A DNA stretch of 64,000 nt, taken from the NCBI GenBank assembly GCA_963787285.1, contig CAWBCM010000001.1, positions 62,001-126,000 on the forward strand. Reading direction: 5' to 3'. The stretch is from JAHEJN01 sp963787285 (lineage in GTDB: Bacteria; Actinomycetota; Acidimicrobiia; Acidimicrobiales; JAHEJN01). Positions within the stretch are counted from its first letter, which is position 1. Each line of letters starts with the position of its first letter. The notes beneath the pieces were generated by a model. The model searched no databases, was not told the DNA's origin, and saw only the letters and a program-made list of their open reading frames with translations. Made by a program: the position numbers and the translations under genes. This document shows, in pieces, positions 1 through 7,909 of this stretch.

Positions 1-2
1 CA

Positions 3-701
3 GTGAGGAGTGGCCGGGCCGACGCCGCGTTCTGCGCCGTTCGCCCGCCGGGACATCACGCAACGAGGTCGGTGTCGATGGGTTTCTGCCTGCTCAACAA
101 CGTCGCCATCACCGCTCGTCATCTCGTCACGCTGGGTGAGCGGGTCGCGATCGTCGACATCGATGCCCACCATGGCAACGGCACCCAGGATGTGTTCTTC
201 GACGATCCGCGGGTGTTGTTCGTCTCGACCCATCAGTATCCGTGGTACCCGGGATCGGGTGCCCTCGAGGAGCGGGGTGTCGGCGCCGGCTTCGGATCGA
301 CCATCAACGTACCGATGCCGGCCGGAGCGGCCGGCGACGTGTACCGGCGAGCCGCCGACGAGGTGATCGTGCCTGCGATCGAACGATTCGCTCCCGACTG
401 GGTGTTGGTGTCGGCCGGATTCGACGCGCACCGATCCGACCCGCTGACCGACCTCGGCCTCTCGGCGGGCGACTACCACGCGCTGATGCAGCGGATCGTC
501 AGCGCTTCGCCGACTCGTCGCGTGGTGGCGTTCCTCGAGGGCGGCTACGACCTGGACGCGCTCACCGCATCCACCACCGCACTGGTGGGCGCGCTGCTGG
601 GCGAGACGCCGCGGCTCGAAGCCTCGACCGGGGACGGTCCCGGGGCCGAGGTCGTCGCCGCCGCTGCGACCTTGGTTTCGGCCGTACCGGCGGGTGCCTG
701 A
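3..701 (+). CDS. histone deacetylase-like amidohydrolase (5' partial)
   Basis: This is the C-terminal part of a zinc-dependent deacetylase of the arginase/HDAC fold (AcuC/class II HDAC-like). Such enzymes remove acetyl groups from protein lysines or small acetylated amines. Visible motifs are RPPGHHA, the metal-site IDAHHGNGTQ, SAGFDAH, and the C-terminal EGGYDL glycine loop. The reading frame is open from the window edge and the GTG at position 3 lies inside the conserved fold, so the true start is upstream. The next gene starts two bases after the stop, suggesting co-transcription with the CCA-adding enzyme. The substrate cannot be told from sequence. Confidence 0.9.
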   Translation: MRSGRADAAFCAVRPPGHHATRSVSMGFCLLNNVAITARHLVTLGERVAIVDIDAHHGNGTQDVFFDDPRVLFVSTHQYPWYPGSGALEERGVGAGFGSTINVPMPAGAAGDVYRRAADEVIVPAIERFAPDWVLVSAGFDAHRSDPLTDLGLSAGDYHALMQRIVSASPTRRVVAFLEGGYDLDALTASTTALVGALLGETPRLEASTGDGPGAEVVAAAATLVSAVPAGA

Positions 702-703
702 TC

Positions 704-1960
704 GTGCCGTTTGCCCACCTCCGGGACATCGTCGAGGAGATGATGCCCGTCGCCGAGGCGTTTCACGCCGCCGGTCAGCGCGTGTATCTGGTGGGGGGAG
801 TGGTGCGCGACCTCTGGCTCGACCTCGCCCTCGAACCGGCCAGCGACATCGACCTCACCACCGATGCGCGGCCCGACGCGACCAAGGCCATCGTGGGTCC
901 GATCGCCGAAGCGGTCTGGGCCCAGGGCGAGCGCTTCGGCACCATCGGCTTCCGGGTCGCCGGCCGCGACATCGAAGTGACCACGCACCGATCCGAGGCC
1001 TACACCGCCGAGTCACGGAAGCCCCACGTCGCCTTCGCGACCGACATCGACACCGACCTGTCCCGGCGCGACTTCACCGTGAACGCCATGGCGATCGAGC
1101 TACCGGTCGGCGAGCTCGTCGACCCGTTCTCGGGGGCGTCCGATCTCGCCGATGGTCATCTGCGGACGCCGTTGGGTGCCGTCACGGCGTTCTCCGATGA
1201 CCCGCTGCGGATGCTGCGCGCGGCCCGCTTCTCGGCCCGCTACGGGCTCGTCCCGTCCGACGACGTGGTGGAGGCCATGACCGAGCTGGCGGAGCGTCTC
1301 GACATCGTGGCCGTCGAACGAGTTCGCGACGAGCTCGACAAGCTGCTCGCGGTCGACGATCCCGGTGATGCCTTTCTCCTCCTGCACGCAACCGGTCTGC
1401 TGCGCCGGGTCCTGCCGGGGGTGGCGGCCACGCTCGACCGAGGCGATCAGGCTCCGCTGCGAGCCGTGGCGAACGCCGCTCCCTCCGATGCGCTCGCCCG
1501 GCTCGCCGCCCTCGCATGGTGGGACACGACGGACCACCGCGCCGGTGGCGTACGGGCGTGGAGTGCGCGGATGCGCCTGGCGAACGCGGTGGCGGCGGCG
1601 CTCTCGGCGATCGTCGGTGGGGCGGCGACGGCCGCCGATGCCTTGGCGACGCCGGCTGCCGCCCGCCGGTGGGCGTTCCGTGCCGGTCCCCAGCGGCAGC
1701 GGGCCCTCGAGCTGGCGCTTCGCGTCGATCACGATGCGACCCATCGGCTGATCGCCGTGCTCGAGGACCTCGCGGCGGTCGAGGACCTCGACGATCCGGG
1801 CGTCCCCCTCGACGGGGCTGACGTCATGGACCTTCTCGGGATCGGTCCCGGGCCGCAGGTCGGTCGGGCGCTGGACCACCTGCGCAACCTTCGGTTCGAG
1901 CAGGGACCGCTGAGCGTGCCCGATGCCCGCGCCGCCCTCGAGTCGTTCTCCGTGGCCTGA
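704..1960 (+). CDS. cca: CCA-adding enzyme / poly(A) polymerase family nucleotidyltransferase
   Basis: Adds or repairs the 3' CCA end of tRNAs. The N-terminal head shows VYLVGGVVRDLWLD followed by the metal-binding DID of ASDIDLTT. RRDFTVNAMA and the neck region FSDDPLRMLRAARFSARYG are characteristic of class II tRNA nucleotidyltransferases. The frame is open much further upstream, but homology begins at the GTG at 704, two bases after the preceding stop, so I place the start there (418 aa). The length is normal for actinobacterial enzymes. Whether it adds the full CCA or only part cannot be decided here. Confidence 0.9.
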   Translation: MPFAHLRDIVEEMMPVAEAFHAAGQRVYLVGGVVRDLWLDLALEPASDIDLTTDARPDATKAIVGPIAEAVWAQGERFGTIGFRVAGRDIEVTTHRSEAYTAESRKPHVAFATDIDTDLSRRDFTVNAMAIELPVGELVDPFSGASDLADGHLRTPLGAVTAFSDDPLRMLRAARFSARYGLVPSDDVVEAMTELAERLDIVAVERVRDELDKLLAVDDPGDAFLLLHATGLLRRVLPGVAATLDRGDQAPLRAVANAAPSDALARLAALAWWDTTDHRAGGVRAWSARMRLANAVAAALSAIVGGAATAADALATPAAARRWAFRAGPQRQRALELALRVDHDATHRLIAVLEDLAAVEDLDDPGVPLDGADVMDLLGIGPGPQVGRALDHLRNLRFEQGPLSVPDARAALESFSVA

Positions 1961-2035
1961 CCGGCACCCGTTGGCGGGGTACCCGATTGTCGCCATGGTC
2001 TCGTGTCGCGGCGGATCGCGGCCTACTCTCGGGGC

Positions 2036-2425
2036 GTGCCCATCCGACCACACGCCGTTTCCCGTGAGGGTTCCCGTCCCGGCGAGATCGACTACCGGCT
2101 GGCGCGCCTGGCCCTCGTCACCGAGTACCGGGCCGGGCACCTGTCGGTGAACGATGTGTGCGACGCTCACCCCGAGCTCATTCGCGCCGCCCAGCAGGTG
2201 GGCGAACCGACCACCGATCTGTGTCCCATCTGCGAAGACGCGAACCTCGTCATCGTGCGGTACGTGTTCGGCCCGCGGCTTCCCGCTCACGGTCGCTGCG
2301 TCACCACGGCGGCCGAGATGGAACGGCTGCGCCAACGCAAGGGTGAGTTCACCGTGTACGCCGTCGAGGCGTGTCCGAGTTGCGCCTTCAACCATCTGAG
2401 GCGGTCCTACCCGCTGAAGCGGTAG
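2036..2425 (+). CDS. DUF5318 family protein
   Basis: A 129-aa cytosolic protein matching the actinobacterial DUF5318 family, known from mycobacteria but without assigned function. The central CPIC and the later CPSC form two CxxC pairs that could bind zinc. The family-typical end FNHLRRSYPL is present. The GTG at 2036 gives the usual family N-terminus; an upstream GTG in frame at 2003 would add 11 residues with no similarity. It stands between cca and panB on the same strand with gaps of about 75 bp on each side. Its presence is one of the arguments for an actinomycete. Confidence 0.8.
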   Translation: MPIRPHAVSREGSRPGEIDYRLARLALVTEYRAGHLSVNDVCDAHPELIRAAQQVGEPTTDLCPICEDANLVIVRYVFGPRLPAHGRCVTTAAEMERLRQRKGEFTVYAVEACPSCAFNHLRRSYPLKR

Positions 2426-2503
2426 ACGCCGGCGACACCGTCGCGGTACGCTCTCCGCATCTGCCGGCAGCCCTCTGGGCGCTGGACTGAACGGAGACAA
2501 CGA

Positions 2504-3361
2504 ATGACCAAGCCCGTAACGGTCCCGACGATCGCGGCCACCAAGGTCCGCAACGGCGACGCCCCTCTCGTCATGCTCACGGCCTACGACGCTCCCGGTG
2601 CCCGCATGGTCGACCAAGCCGGCGCCGATCTCATCCTGGTCGGGGACTCCCTCGCGATGGTGGTCCTGGGCTACGACGACACGCTCCAGGTCACCGTGGA
2701 GGACATGGCGCATCACACGGCTGCCGTTGCCCGGGCCAAGCCCCGCGCGCTCGTCGTCGGCGACCTGCCGTGGATGAGCTATCACGTGTCGGTCGAGGAG
2801 ACCGTGCGCAACGCCGCGCAACTCGTACGCGCCGGCGCAGCGTGCGTGAAGCTCGAGGGGGGCACCGAGCGGATTCCGATGATCGAGGCCCTCCTCTCGG
2901 CCCAGATACCGGTGATGGGCCATCTCGGACTCACTCCGCAGTCGGTGAACGCCTTCGGCGGCTTCCGTGTGCAGGCCAAGAGCACCGAGGCCGCCCTGCG
3001 GCTCGTCGACGAGGCCAAGGCCCTCCAGCACGCGGGCGTGTTCGCCATCGTGATCGAAGGCGTCCCCGACGAGGTGGCCGCGCTGGTCACCGAGTCGCTC
3101 GACATCCCGACCATCGGCATCGGAGCGGGCGCCTCCTGCGATGGCCAGGTGCTCGTCTTCCACGATGTGCTCGGGATCGAAGACCGCTTCGTGCCCAAGT
3201 TCGTTCGCCGCTACGCCGACGTGAAGGCCGTATCGGTGGCGGCGTTGGCGGCGTTCGCTGCCGACGTGCGCTCCGGAGCCTTCCCCGATGACACCGAGAC
3301 CTACCACCTCGACGAGGAGACCTCGACCGAGCTGGCGCTCTACGGCCGCTCGACCGACTAG
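2504..3361 (+). CDS. panB: 3-methyl-2-oxobutanoate hydroxymethyltransferase
   Basis: Catalyses the first committed step of pantothenate (coenzyme A) synthesis: transfer of a hydroxymethyl group from 5,10-methylene-THF to alpha-ketoisovalerate, giving ketopantoate. The 285-aa protein has the standard family length. Motifs: MLTAYDAPGARMVDQAG at the N-terminus, the magnesium-binding VGDSLAMVVLGYDDT, MGHLGLTPQSV, and IPTIGIGAGASCDGQVLV near the C-terminus. A GGAG ribosome site lies about 8 bases before the ATG. No other pan gene is nearby. Its stop overlaps the stop of the convergent membrane protein in a shared CTAG. Confidence 0.95.
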   Translation: MTKPVTVPTIAATKVRNGDAPLVMLTAYDAPGARMVDQAGADLILVGDSLAMVVLGYDDTLQVTVEDMAHHTAAVARAKPRALVVGDLPWMSYHVSVEETVRNAAQLVRAGAACVKLEGGTERIPMIEALLSAQIPVMGHLGLTPQSVNAFGGFRVQAKSTEAALRLVDEAKALQHAGVFAIVIEGVPDEVAALVTESLDIPTIGIGAGASCDGQVLVFHDVLGIEDRFVPKFVRRYADVKAVSVAALAAFAADVRSGAFPDDTETYHLDEETSTELALYGRSTD

Positions 3362-3765
3362 TCGCCCAGGCGCCGGAGGCCCAGCCACTCGCCTTCGGCG
3401 AACAGCGCCACGGGGACCGACACGATCACCAGCACCAAGCTGCCGGTTTCGGTGAGCGCGCCGGTGATCACGACGATGGCGGCCGCCACCACCCAGGCGA
3501 CATCACCGGCGAGGGCAATTCGTCCCCCGCGACGGTGCCAGGCGTCGTGAGTCGCCCAGAAGTACAGCAGGTCGGCGTAGGCGATCAGCCCGGCGCCCAG
3601 CCCGACCAACCAGCCGGCGTGGACGCCGAAGGTGGTGTCGAGGCGCACGGCGCCGACCGCGAGCACCAGACCGGCCAGTGCCGAGTAGGCGGCGTTGGTG
3701 ACCAGGACCGTCGAGAGCAGTGATCGCCCGGTGCCGGCCGTGACGGAGATTTCGGAGAGAGTCAT
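3358..3765 (-). CDS. small four-helix membrane protein
   Basis: A 135-aa integral membrane protein of unknown function with four predicted transmembrane segments (about residues 18-40, 48-70, 80-102 and 108-128). I place the start at the ATG at 3765 because upstream residues in the same frame look like antisense of the neighbouring regulator gene. It is transcribed divergently from the MmyB-type regulator at 3890, with 124 bp between the starts, which suggests that the regulator controls it. The layout resembles small membrane proteins of the DUF4383/SPW type, but I do not assign a family. Confidence 0.65.
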   Translation of the reverse strand: MTLSEISVTAGTGRSLLSTVLVTNAAYSALAGLVLAVGAVRLDTTFGVHAGWLVGLGAGLIAYADLLYFWATHDAWHRRGGRIALAGDVAWVVAAAIVVITGALTETGSLVLVIVSVPVALFAEGEWLGLRRLGD

Positions 3766-3810
3766 GCCTCGACCATCGCCCCATTGGCCCGCGACCGGCA
3801 ACGACCCGGC

Positions 3811-3854
3811 AGGTAATGGTCGAATCGGTCGGCCGTGACGACCTCGGAGGTAAT
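3811..3854. promoter_or_regulatory. divergent control region with repeated AGGTAAT
   Basis: Between the divergent membrane-protein and regulator genes the heptamer AGGTAAT occurs at 3811-3817 and again at 3848-3854, 37 bp apart. Each copy is followed by a GATTC- or GAATC-like string. They may be operator half-sites for the MmyB-type regulator. This rests on the repeat and the divergent layout only. Confidence 0.3.
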
Positions 3855-3889
3855 TGCGGCGATTCAGGAACACCGCGAGGGTTGGTCGC

Positions 3890-4687
3890 ATGACCTCGGC
3901 CCTCCCGTTCGGCGACGCGCTCCGCCATTGGCGCACGGCGCGACGTCGCAGCCAACTCGAGCTGGCCAACGCCGCCGACGTCAGCCAGCGCCACCTGTCG
4001 TTTCTCGAGACCGGCCGGTCGAGGCCGAGCCGGGAAATGGTCGTGCACCTCGCCATCGCGCTGAACCTCGGACTACGCGACCGTAATGCGCTGCTCGTCT
4101 CGGCCGGGTTCGCCCCCGCGTACACCGAGTCGGCTCTGGACAGTCCCGACCTGGACGAGGTGCGAGGCGTGCTGCAGCAACTGCTCGATGCCCACGGCCC
4201 GTTCCCGGCCTATGTGGTCGACCGGCAGTGGGATCTCGTCCTGGCCAACGAGGCCGCGATGGCACTGACCGCGCTGTTCGACCCGAACCGCCTCATTACC
4301 CGGGTCGGTCCCAACGTCATGCGGTTGCTGTTGCACCCCGACGGCGCCCGCCATGCCATCGCCAACTGGCCCGAGGTCGCCGAGTACACGCTGCGTCGAC
4401 TGGTGCGCGAGGTGGTCGACCGGCCGGGCGACACGGCGGCTGCAGCTCTGCTCGCCGAGGTCGTCGGCTACGAGGGAGTGCCCGATCCCGACGCCACTCC
4501 GGCGTTGCCCACCGGTGACGAGCTGCTCATTCCCGTGGTCGTGGATCTCCCATCGGGAGACCGGGTCCGACTGTTCACCACGATCGCCACGATCGGTGCG
4601 CCCTTCGACATCACCCTCGAGGAGCTTCGCATCGAGACGTTGCTTCCCGCCGACGCCGCGTCGGCCGACCTGCTGCGTCGGCTCTGA
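3890..4687 (+). CDS. XRE-type regulator of the MmyB family
   Basis: A 265-aa transcription factor. Residues 8-65 form a Cro/CI-type helix-turn-helix (RSQLELANAADVSQRHLSFLE), and residues 95-265 form the MmyB-like ligand-binding domain (VDRQWDLVLANEAAMALTA). In characterised members this PAS-like domain binds fatty-acid-like ligands. These regulators usually control a divergent or adjacent gene, here the four-helix membrane protein. The ATG at 3890 is preferred because the helix-turn-helix starts right after it; an earlier start at 3854 would add 12 unrelated residues. Confidence 0.85.
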   Translation: MTSALPFGDALRHWRTARRRSQLELANAADVSQRHLSFLETGRSRPSREMVVHLAIALNLGLRDRNALLVSAGFAPAYTESALDSPDLDEVRGVLQQLLDAHGPFPAYVVDRQWDLVLANEAAMALTALFDPNRLITRVGPNVMRLLLHPDGARHAIANWPEVAEYTLRRLVREVVDRPGDTAAAALLAEVVGYEGVPDPDATPALPTGDELLIPVVVDLPSGDRVRLFTTIATIGAPFDITLEELRIETLLPADAASADLLRRL

Positions 4688-4714
4688 GCGCAGGAGCCCG
4701 CGTACGCTGCACCG

Positions 4715-5347
4715 GTGTTCCTGATCATGCCGTGGTCCGAGATCGTGCGACGCACCCCCCAGGTCGTCTTCGGGCTGATGCTCTTCGGGCTCGGTGTGGC
4801 CATGATGAAGGCCGGCAATCTCGGGTTCGGCGCCTGGAACGTGTTCCACGAGGGCGTGGCCGAACGGACACCGCTGTCGCTCGGCGCAGTGATCATCGTG
4901 ACCGGGCTGTGCATCGTGACGCTGTTCGTCCCCCTCCGGGAGAAGATCGGCCCGGGCACACTGCTCAACGCACTGGTGATCGGGACGACGGTCGAACTGG
5001 TGTTGCGGGTACTCGACGAGCCGTCAGCCATGGGTTGGCGCGTTGCGCTCATGGTCGCCGGTCCGGTCGTGATCGGCCTGGGGTCGGGCCTCTACATCGG
5101 CGGCGGCCTCGGCCCTGGCCCCCGCGACGGTTTGATGACCGGGCTCCACGGGCGCGGCTTCGCCATCTGGAAGGCCCGGACCGGAATCGAGATCACCGCA
5201 CTGGTCGTCGGCTTGATGCTCGGCGGCACCATAGGGGTGGGCACCGTGTGGTTCACGCTGGGAATCGGGCCGCTCGTCCAGTTCTTCCTGCCCCGGTTTC
5301 GGCGACCGCCACCGGTCCGAAACCCGAGCCCGTTGTCGAGCGGCTGA
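4715..5347 (+). CDS. YczE/YitT-like membrane protein
   Basis: A 210-aa polytopic membrane protein with about five hydrophobic segments. The signature stretch MMKAGNLGFGAWNVFHEG and the glycine-rich GGGLGPGPRDGLMTGLHGR match the YczE/YyaS/YitT family, whose molecular role is unknown. The GTG at 4715 is taken as start; an ATG at 4727 is an equally good alternative. It follows the regulator gene by 27 bp and may be in the same transcript. Nothing in the sequence identifies a transported substrate. Confidence 0.75.
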   Translation: MFLIMPWSEIVRRTPQVVFGLMLFGLGVAMMKAGNLGFGAWNVFHEGVAERTPLSLGAVIIVTGLCIVTLFVPLREKIGPGTLLNALVIGTTVELVLRVLDEPSAMGWRVALMVAGPVVIGLGSGLYIGGGLGPGPRDGLMTGLHGRGFAIWKARTGIEITALVVGLMLGGTIGVGTVWFTLGIGPLVQFFLPRFRRPPPVRNPSPLSSG

Positions 5348-5372
5348 CCCCCGCCTCGGATAGGTTGGTCCC

Positions 5373-5840
5373 ATGGAACCGGAGACGTGGGGCTTGGTCT
5401 GGCTGATCGCAGCAGCCGTGTTCCTGGGTGGCGAGCTGGTTCTCCCCGGGTTCATTCTCCTGCCCTTCGGCATCAGTGCGGCGTTGGCCGCCGTCCTCGG
5501 CTTCATGGGCGTGTCCCCCGCCATCGGGTGGCTGGTGTTCATCTTCGGTGGGTTGCTCGGGTTCGGCATTCTCTGGAAGTTCGCCCGCGAGTCACTGAAG
5601 GGCATTCCCATGCCGTTGGGTGTGGGCGCCGACCGTCTCGTCGGCATGCGCGGAACCATGGTCGGCGAGATCATGGGTGGTGCCACGGGCCGTGGCATGG
5701 TGCGCCTCGGTTCCGAGGAATGGCGGGCCGAGTCGGTCGACCGTCGTCCCATCGCCAACGGCGTCGAAGTCGAAGTCATCGAGGTGAAGGGGACGGTCGT
5801 CAAAGTACGCACCGCCAACTCCTTCCAAGGAGAGTTGTAA
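5373..5840 (+). CDS. NfeD-like membrane protein
   Basis: A 155-aa protein with two or three N-terminal transmembrane helices (residues 7-65) followed by a soluble OB-fold domain (residues 85-155; MVGEIMGGATGRGMVRLGSE and VKGTVVKVRTA). This is the short NfeD type. Short NfeD proteins are nearly always encoded beside an SPFH/stomatin gene and form membrane microdomain complexes with it, and that partner follows directly: the stop codon at 5838-5840 is immediately followed by the next ATG. It lacks the serine protease domain of long NfeD proteins. Confidence 0.88.
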   Translation: MEPETWGLVWLIAAAVFLGGELVLPGFILLPFGISAALAAVLGFMGVSPAIGWLVFIFGGLLGFGILWKFARESLKGIPMPLGVGADRLVGMRGTMVGEIMGGATGRGMVRLGSEEWRAESVDRRPIANGVEVEVIEVKGTVVKVRTANSFQGEL

Positions 5841-6821
5841 ATGGTCGGTCTCATCGTTCTCGGCATCATTGGTGTCGGCCTCATCGTCTTCCTGGCGGCG
5901 GCGGTCAAAATCGTGCGCCCCTACCAGCGGGGCATCGTCGAACGACTCGGCAAGTACAAGGCCACCATGGAGCCGGGGCTGCACATCCTGGTGCCGTTCA
6001 TCGACACGATGAAGTTGGTCGACATGCGCGAGCAGGTCGTCGACGTTCCGCCTCAGGAAGTGATCACCGCCGACAACGTCGTCGTGTCGGTCGACGCGGT
6101 GGTGTTCTACGAACCCACCGATCCTCAGCGACTCGTGTACAACATCGCCAACTTCGTGCTGGCCATCACCAAACTGGCCCAGACGAACCTCCGTAACCTG
6201 GTCGGCGATCTGCAGCTCGATGCCGCGCTCACGTCTCGCGACACCATCAACACCACGCTGCGGAACATCCTCGACGACGCCACCGACAAGTGGGGCGTCC
6301 GGGTGGTGCGGGTCGAGATCCAGCGCATCGATCCGCCCGTCGACGTCATGAACGCGATGCACGAGCAGATGAAGGCCGAGCGCACCCGCCGTGCCACCGT
6401 CACCGAGGCCCAGGGCTTCCGCGAGGCCGAGATCACCCGATCCGAGGGCGACAAGCAGTCGCGTATCCTTCAGGCCGAGGGTGTGCGCGAATCGGCCATT
6501 CTCGAGGCCGAGGGCGAGGCCCAGGCGGTGCGGACCCGAGCCGAGGCAGAGCGCTTCCGCCTCGAGCAGGTCGCCGCCGGTACCGGCGAGGCCACGCGGC
6601 TCGAGTTCCAGGGCATCCATGCCGGTGCGCCCGACTCTCAGCTCCTGGCGGTGAAGTATCTCCAGGCCCTGGCCCAACTCGGCGACGGCCGAGCCACCAA
6701 GCTCATCGTGCCGGCCGACTATGCCGGCATACTCGGCGCGGTCATGGGCGTGGCCGAGGCCATGCGCGACGACGTCGACGACGACGACCTCACCACCCTC
6801 CCACCCCCGCCCGCCGACTAG
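5841..6821 (+). CDS. SPFH domain/stomatin-like protein
   Basis: A 326-aa band-7 protein with one N-terminal membrane anchor (residues 2-22), an SPFH domain (residues 25-190; RPYQRGIVERLGKYKATMEP and VDMREQVVDVPPQEVITADN) and a long charged helix rich in EAE repeats. It probably oligomerises as a membrane scaffold and works with the NfeD protein encoded just upstream. An AAGGAG ribosome site lies within the end of the nfeD gene, so the two are translationally linked. The acidic C-terminus (DDVDDDDL) is typical of actinobacterial members. A 51-bp palindrome begins 6 bp after the stop. Confidence 0.92.
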   Translation: MVGLIVLGIIGVGLIVFLAAAVKIVRPYQRGIVERLGKYKATMEPGLHILVPFIDTMKLVDMREQVVDVPPQEVITADNVVVSVDAVVFYEPTDPQRLVYNIANFVLAITKLAQTNLRNLVGDLQLDAALTSRDTINTTLRNILDDATDKWGVRVVRVEIQRIDPPVDVMNAMHEQMKAERTRRATVTEAQGFREAEITRSEGDKQSRILQAEGVRESAILEAEGEAQAVRTRAEAERFRLEQVAAGTGEATRLEFQGIHAGAPDSQLLAVKYLQALAQLGDGRATKLIVPADYAGILGAVMGVAEAMRDDVDDDDLTTLPPPPAD

Positions 6822-6827
6822 CCCGGC

Positions 6828-6878
6828 CGAAATCCCCACGTTCGGTAGCGGATACCGCTGCCGACGGTGAAGATTTCG
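6828..6878. repeat. palindromic repeat, copy 1 (51 bp)
   Basis: An imperfect palindrome centred at 6853. Outer arms CGAAATC/GATTTCG and inner arms around GGTAGCGG/CCGCTGCC form a long stem with a three-base loop. A closely related element occurs at 7863-7909, on the other side of the DUF559-like gene. Copy 1 lies directly after the stomatin stop and could also act as a transcription terminator, although no T-run follows. Confidence 0.7.
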
Positions 6879-6951
6879 AAGGTGTCGGTGGGCGTGGGTA
6901 CCCTCGGCGCTCGCGCATCACTTCCCTCGTGTCAGCAACGAGGAGACCACG

Positions 6952-7881
6952 ATGCGGGCCGATACCGAAGCCTTCGCGGTCATGAGCCGCCAGTACGGAT
7001 TGATCAGCCGCCGCCAGGCCATCGACGCGGGGGTATCGACCTGGGCCATGTCGCGGCGGACCAGAACCGGCGAATGGGTGCGCCAAGAGCCGGGCGTGTA
7101 CCGACACCGGGCCTATCCGGCGTGCTGGCACGCCTCACTACTGGCAACCTGCCTCCGCACGGGCGGTGTCGCCAGCCGGGCCTCGGCCGGGTGGCTCTGG
7201 AAGCTCGATGGAATCGCACGATCCCGACCAACGGTGGTGGTCGGTGCCATGGGATCCATTCGATCCGAAACCGTGCGGGTGCACGAGTCGGTCCAGTTCG
7301 ATGGCATCGTCGCCGTTCTGCGCGACGGGATTCCGTGCACGCCCATCAGTCGCACGCTGATCGACCTCGCCGGCGTTGTGCGTTGGTCGCGATTCGAGGC
7401 CGCCGTCGATGACGCTCTACGACGAAACCTCGTCGACTGGCCCGACCTTCTCGACACGTATCGGAGGTTGGGTCGGCGCGGCCGGAACGGCTCTGGCGCC
7501 TTGCGCAGACTGCTCGACGAGCGCTTCGGTGACGACGTGATTCCCCGCTCGGTGTTCAGTCGTTTGGTGGCCCAGCTGCTGATCGACCACGGGGTTCCGG
7601 CCCCCGAGCTCGAGTACCCCGTGCCGATTCCGGGCTGGCGAGCACCCGCTCACGTCGACCTCGCCTATCCGAAGAGCCGCCTGGCCATCGAACTGCAATC
7701 GGTGAGGCATCACCTGGGTCGCGAACCCTTCGAGAAGGACGCGCTCCGTGCCGCTGGTGTCGCGGCCACGGGTTGGCGGTGGCTTCCCATCACCTACCGC
7801 ATGTACCGCGACGAGCCGACCCGAGTGGTGGACTGCGTCCGCCACGCCTTGCTCACCACCCCAAATCCCCACGGTCAGTAG
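6952..7881 (+). CDS. AbiEi-type winged-helix / DUF559 nuclease-like protein
   Basis: A 309-aa protein. Residues 1-60 resemble the AbiEi antitoxin N-terminal domain (YGLISRRQAIDAGVSTWAM). Residues 200-309 resemble DUF559/Vsr-type PD-(D/E)XK nucleases: APAHVDLAYPKSRLAIELQS carries the D and an ExQ in place of the usual ExD, followed by VRHH. Multicopy relatives are common in actinomycetes and lack known function. No AbiEii nucleotidyltransferase toxin is adjacent, so a toxin-antitoxin role is not supported. An AGGAG site precedes the ATG. The last codons and the stop lie inside the second palindromic repeat. Confidence 0.75.
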   Translation: MRADTEAFAVMSRQYGLISRRQAIDAGVSTWAMSRRTRTGEWVRQEPGVYRHRAYPACWHASLLATCLRTGGVASRASAGWLWKLDGIARSRPTVVVGAMGSIRSETVRVHESVQFDGIVAVLRDGIPCTPISRTLIDLAGVVRWSRFEAAVDDALRRNLVDWPDLLDTYRRLGRRGRNGSGALRRLLDERFGDDVIPRSVFSRLVAQLLIDHGVPAPELEYPVPIPGWRAPAHVDLAYPKSRLAIELQSVRHHLGREPFEKDALRAAGVAATGWRWLPITYRMYRDEPTRVVDCVRHALLTTPNPHGQ

Positions 7882-7909
7882 CGGCTACCGCTACCCATCA
7901 TGGGGATTT
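7863..7909. repeat. palindromic repeat, copy 2 (47 bp)
   Basis: A near-perfect palindrome centred at 7886. Arms AAATCCCCA (7863-7871) and TGGGGATTT (7901-7909) enclose GTAGCGG/CCGCTAC with a three-base loop. It shares the outer AAATCCCCA and inner GTAGCGG-TACCGCT core with copy 1. The TAG stop of the DUF559-like gene (7879-7881) and, on the other strand, the TGA stop of the methyltransferase (7898-7900) both lie inside it. Confidence 0.75.

Noticed and set aside
2426..2503. Riboswitch upstream of panB
   Set aside because: The gap is only 78 bp and shows no recognisable aptamer fold.
1100..3388. Very long open frames opposite real genes (for example 762 codons on the minus strand at 1100-3388 and 873 codons at 46202-48823)
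   Set aside because: They lie antisense to clear homologues, are rich in Arg, Gly and His as expected from high-GC shadows, and show no family motifs.
6952..7881. Complete AbiE toxin-antitoxin system
   Set aside because: Only an AbiEi-like N-terminal domain is present; no AbiEii nucleotidyltransferase is adjacent.
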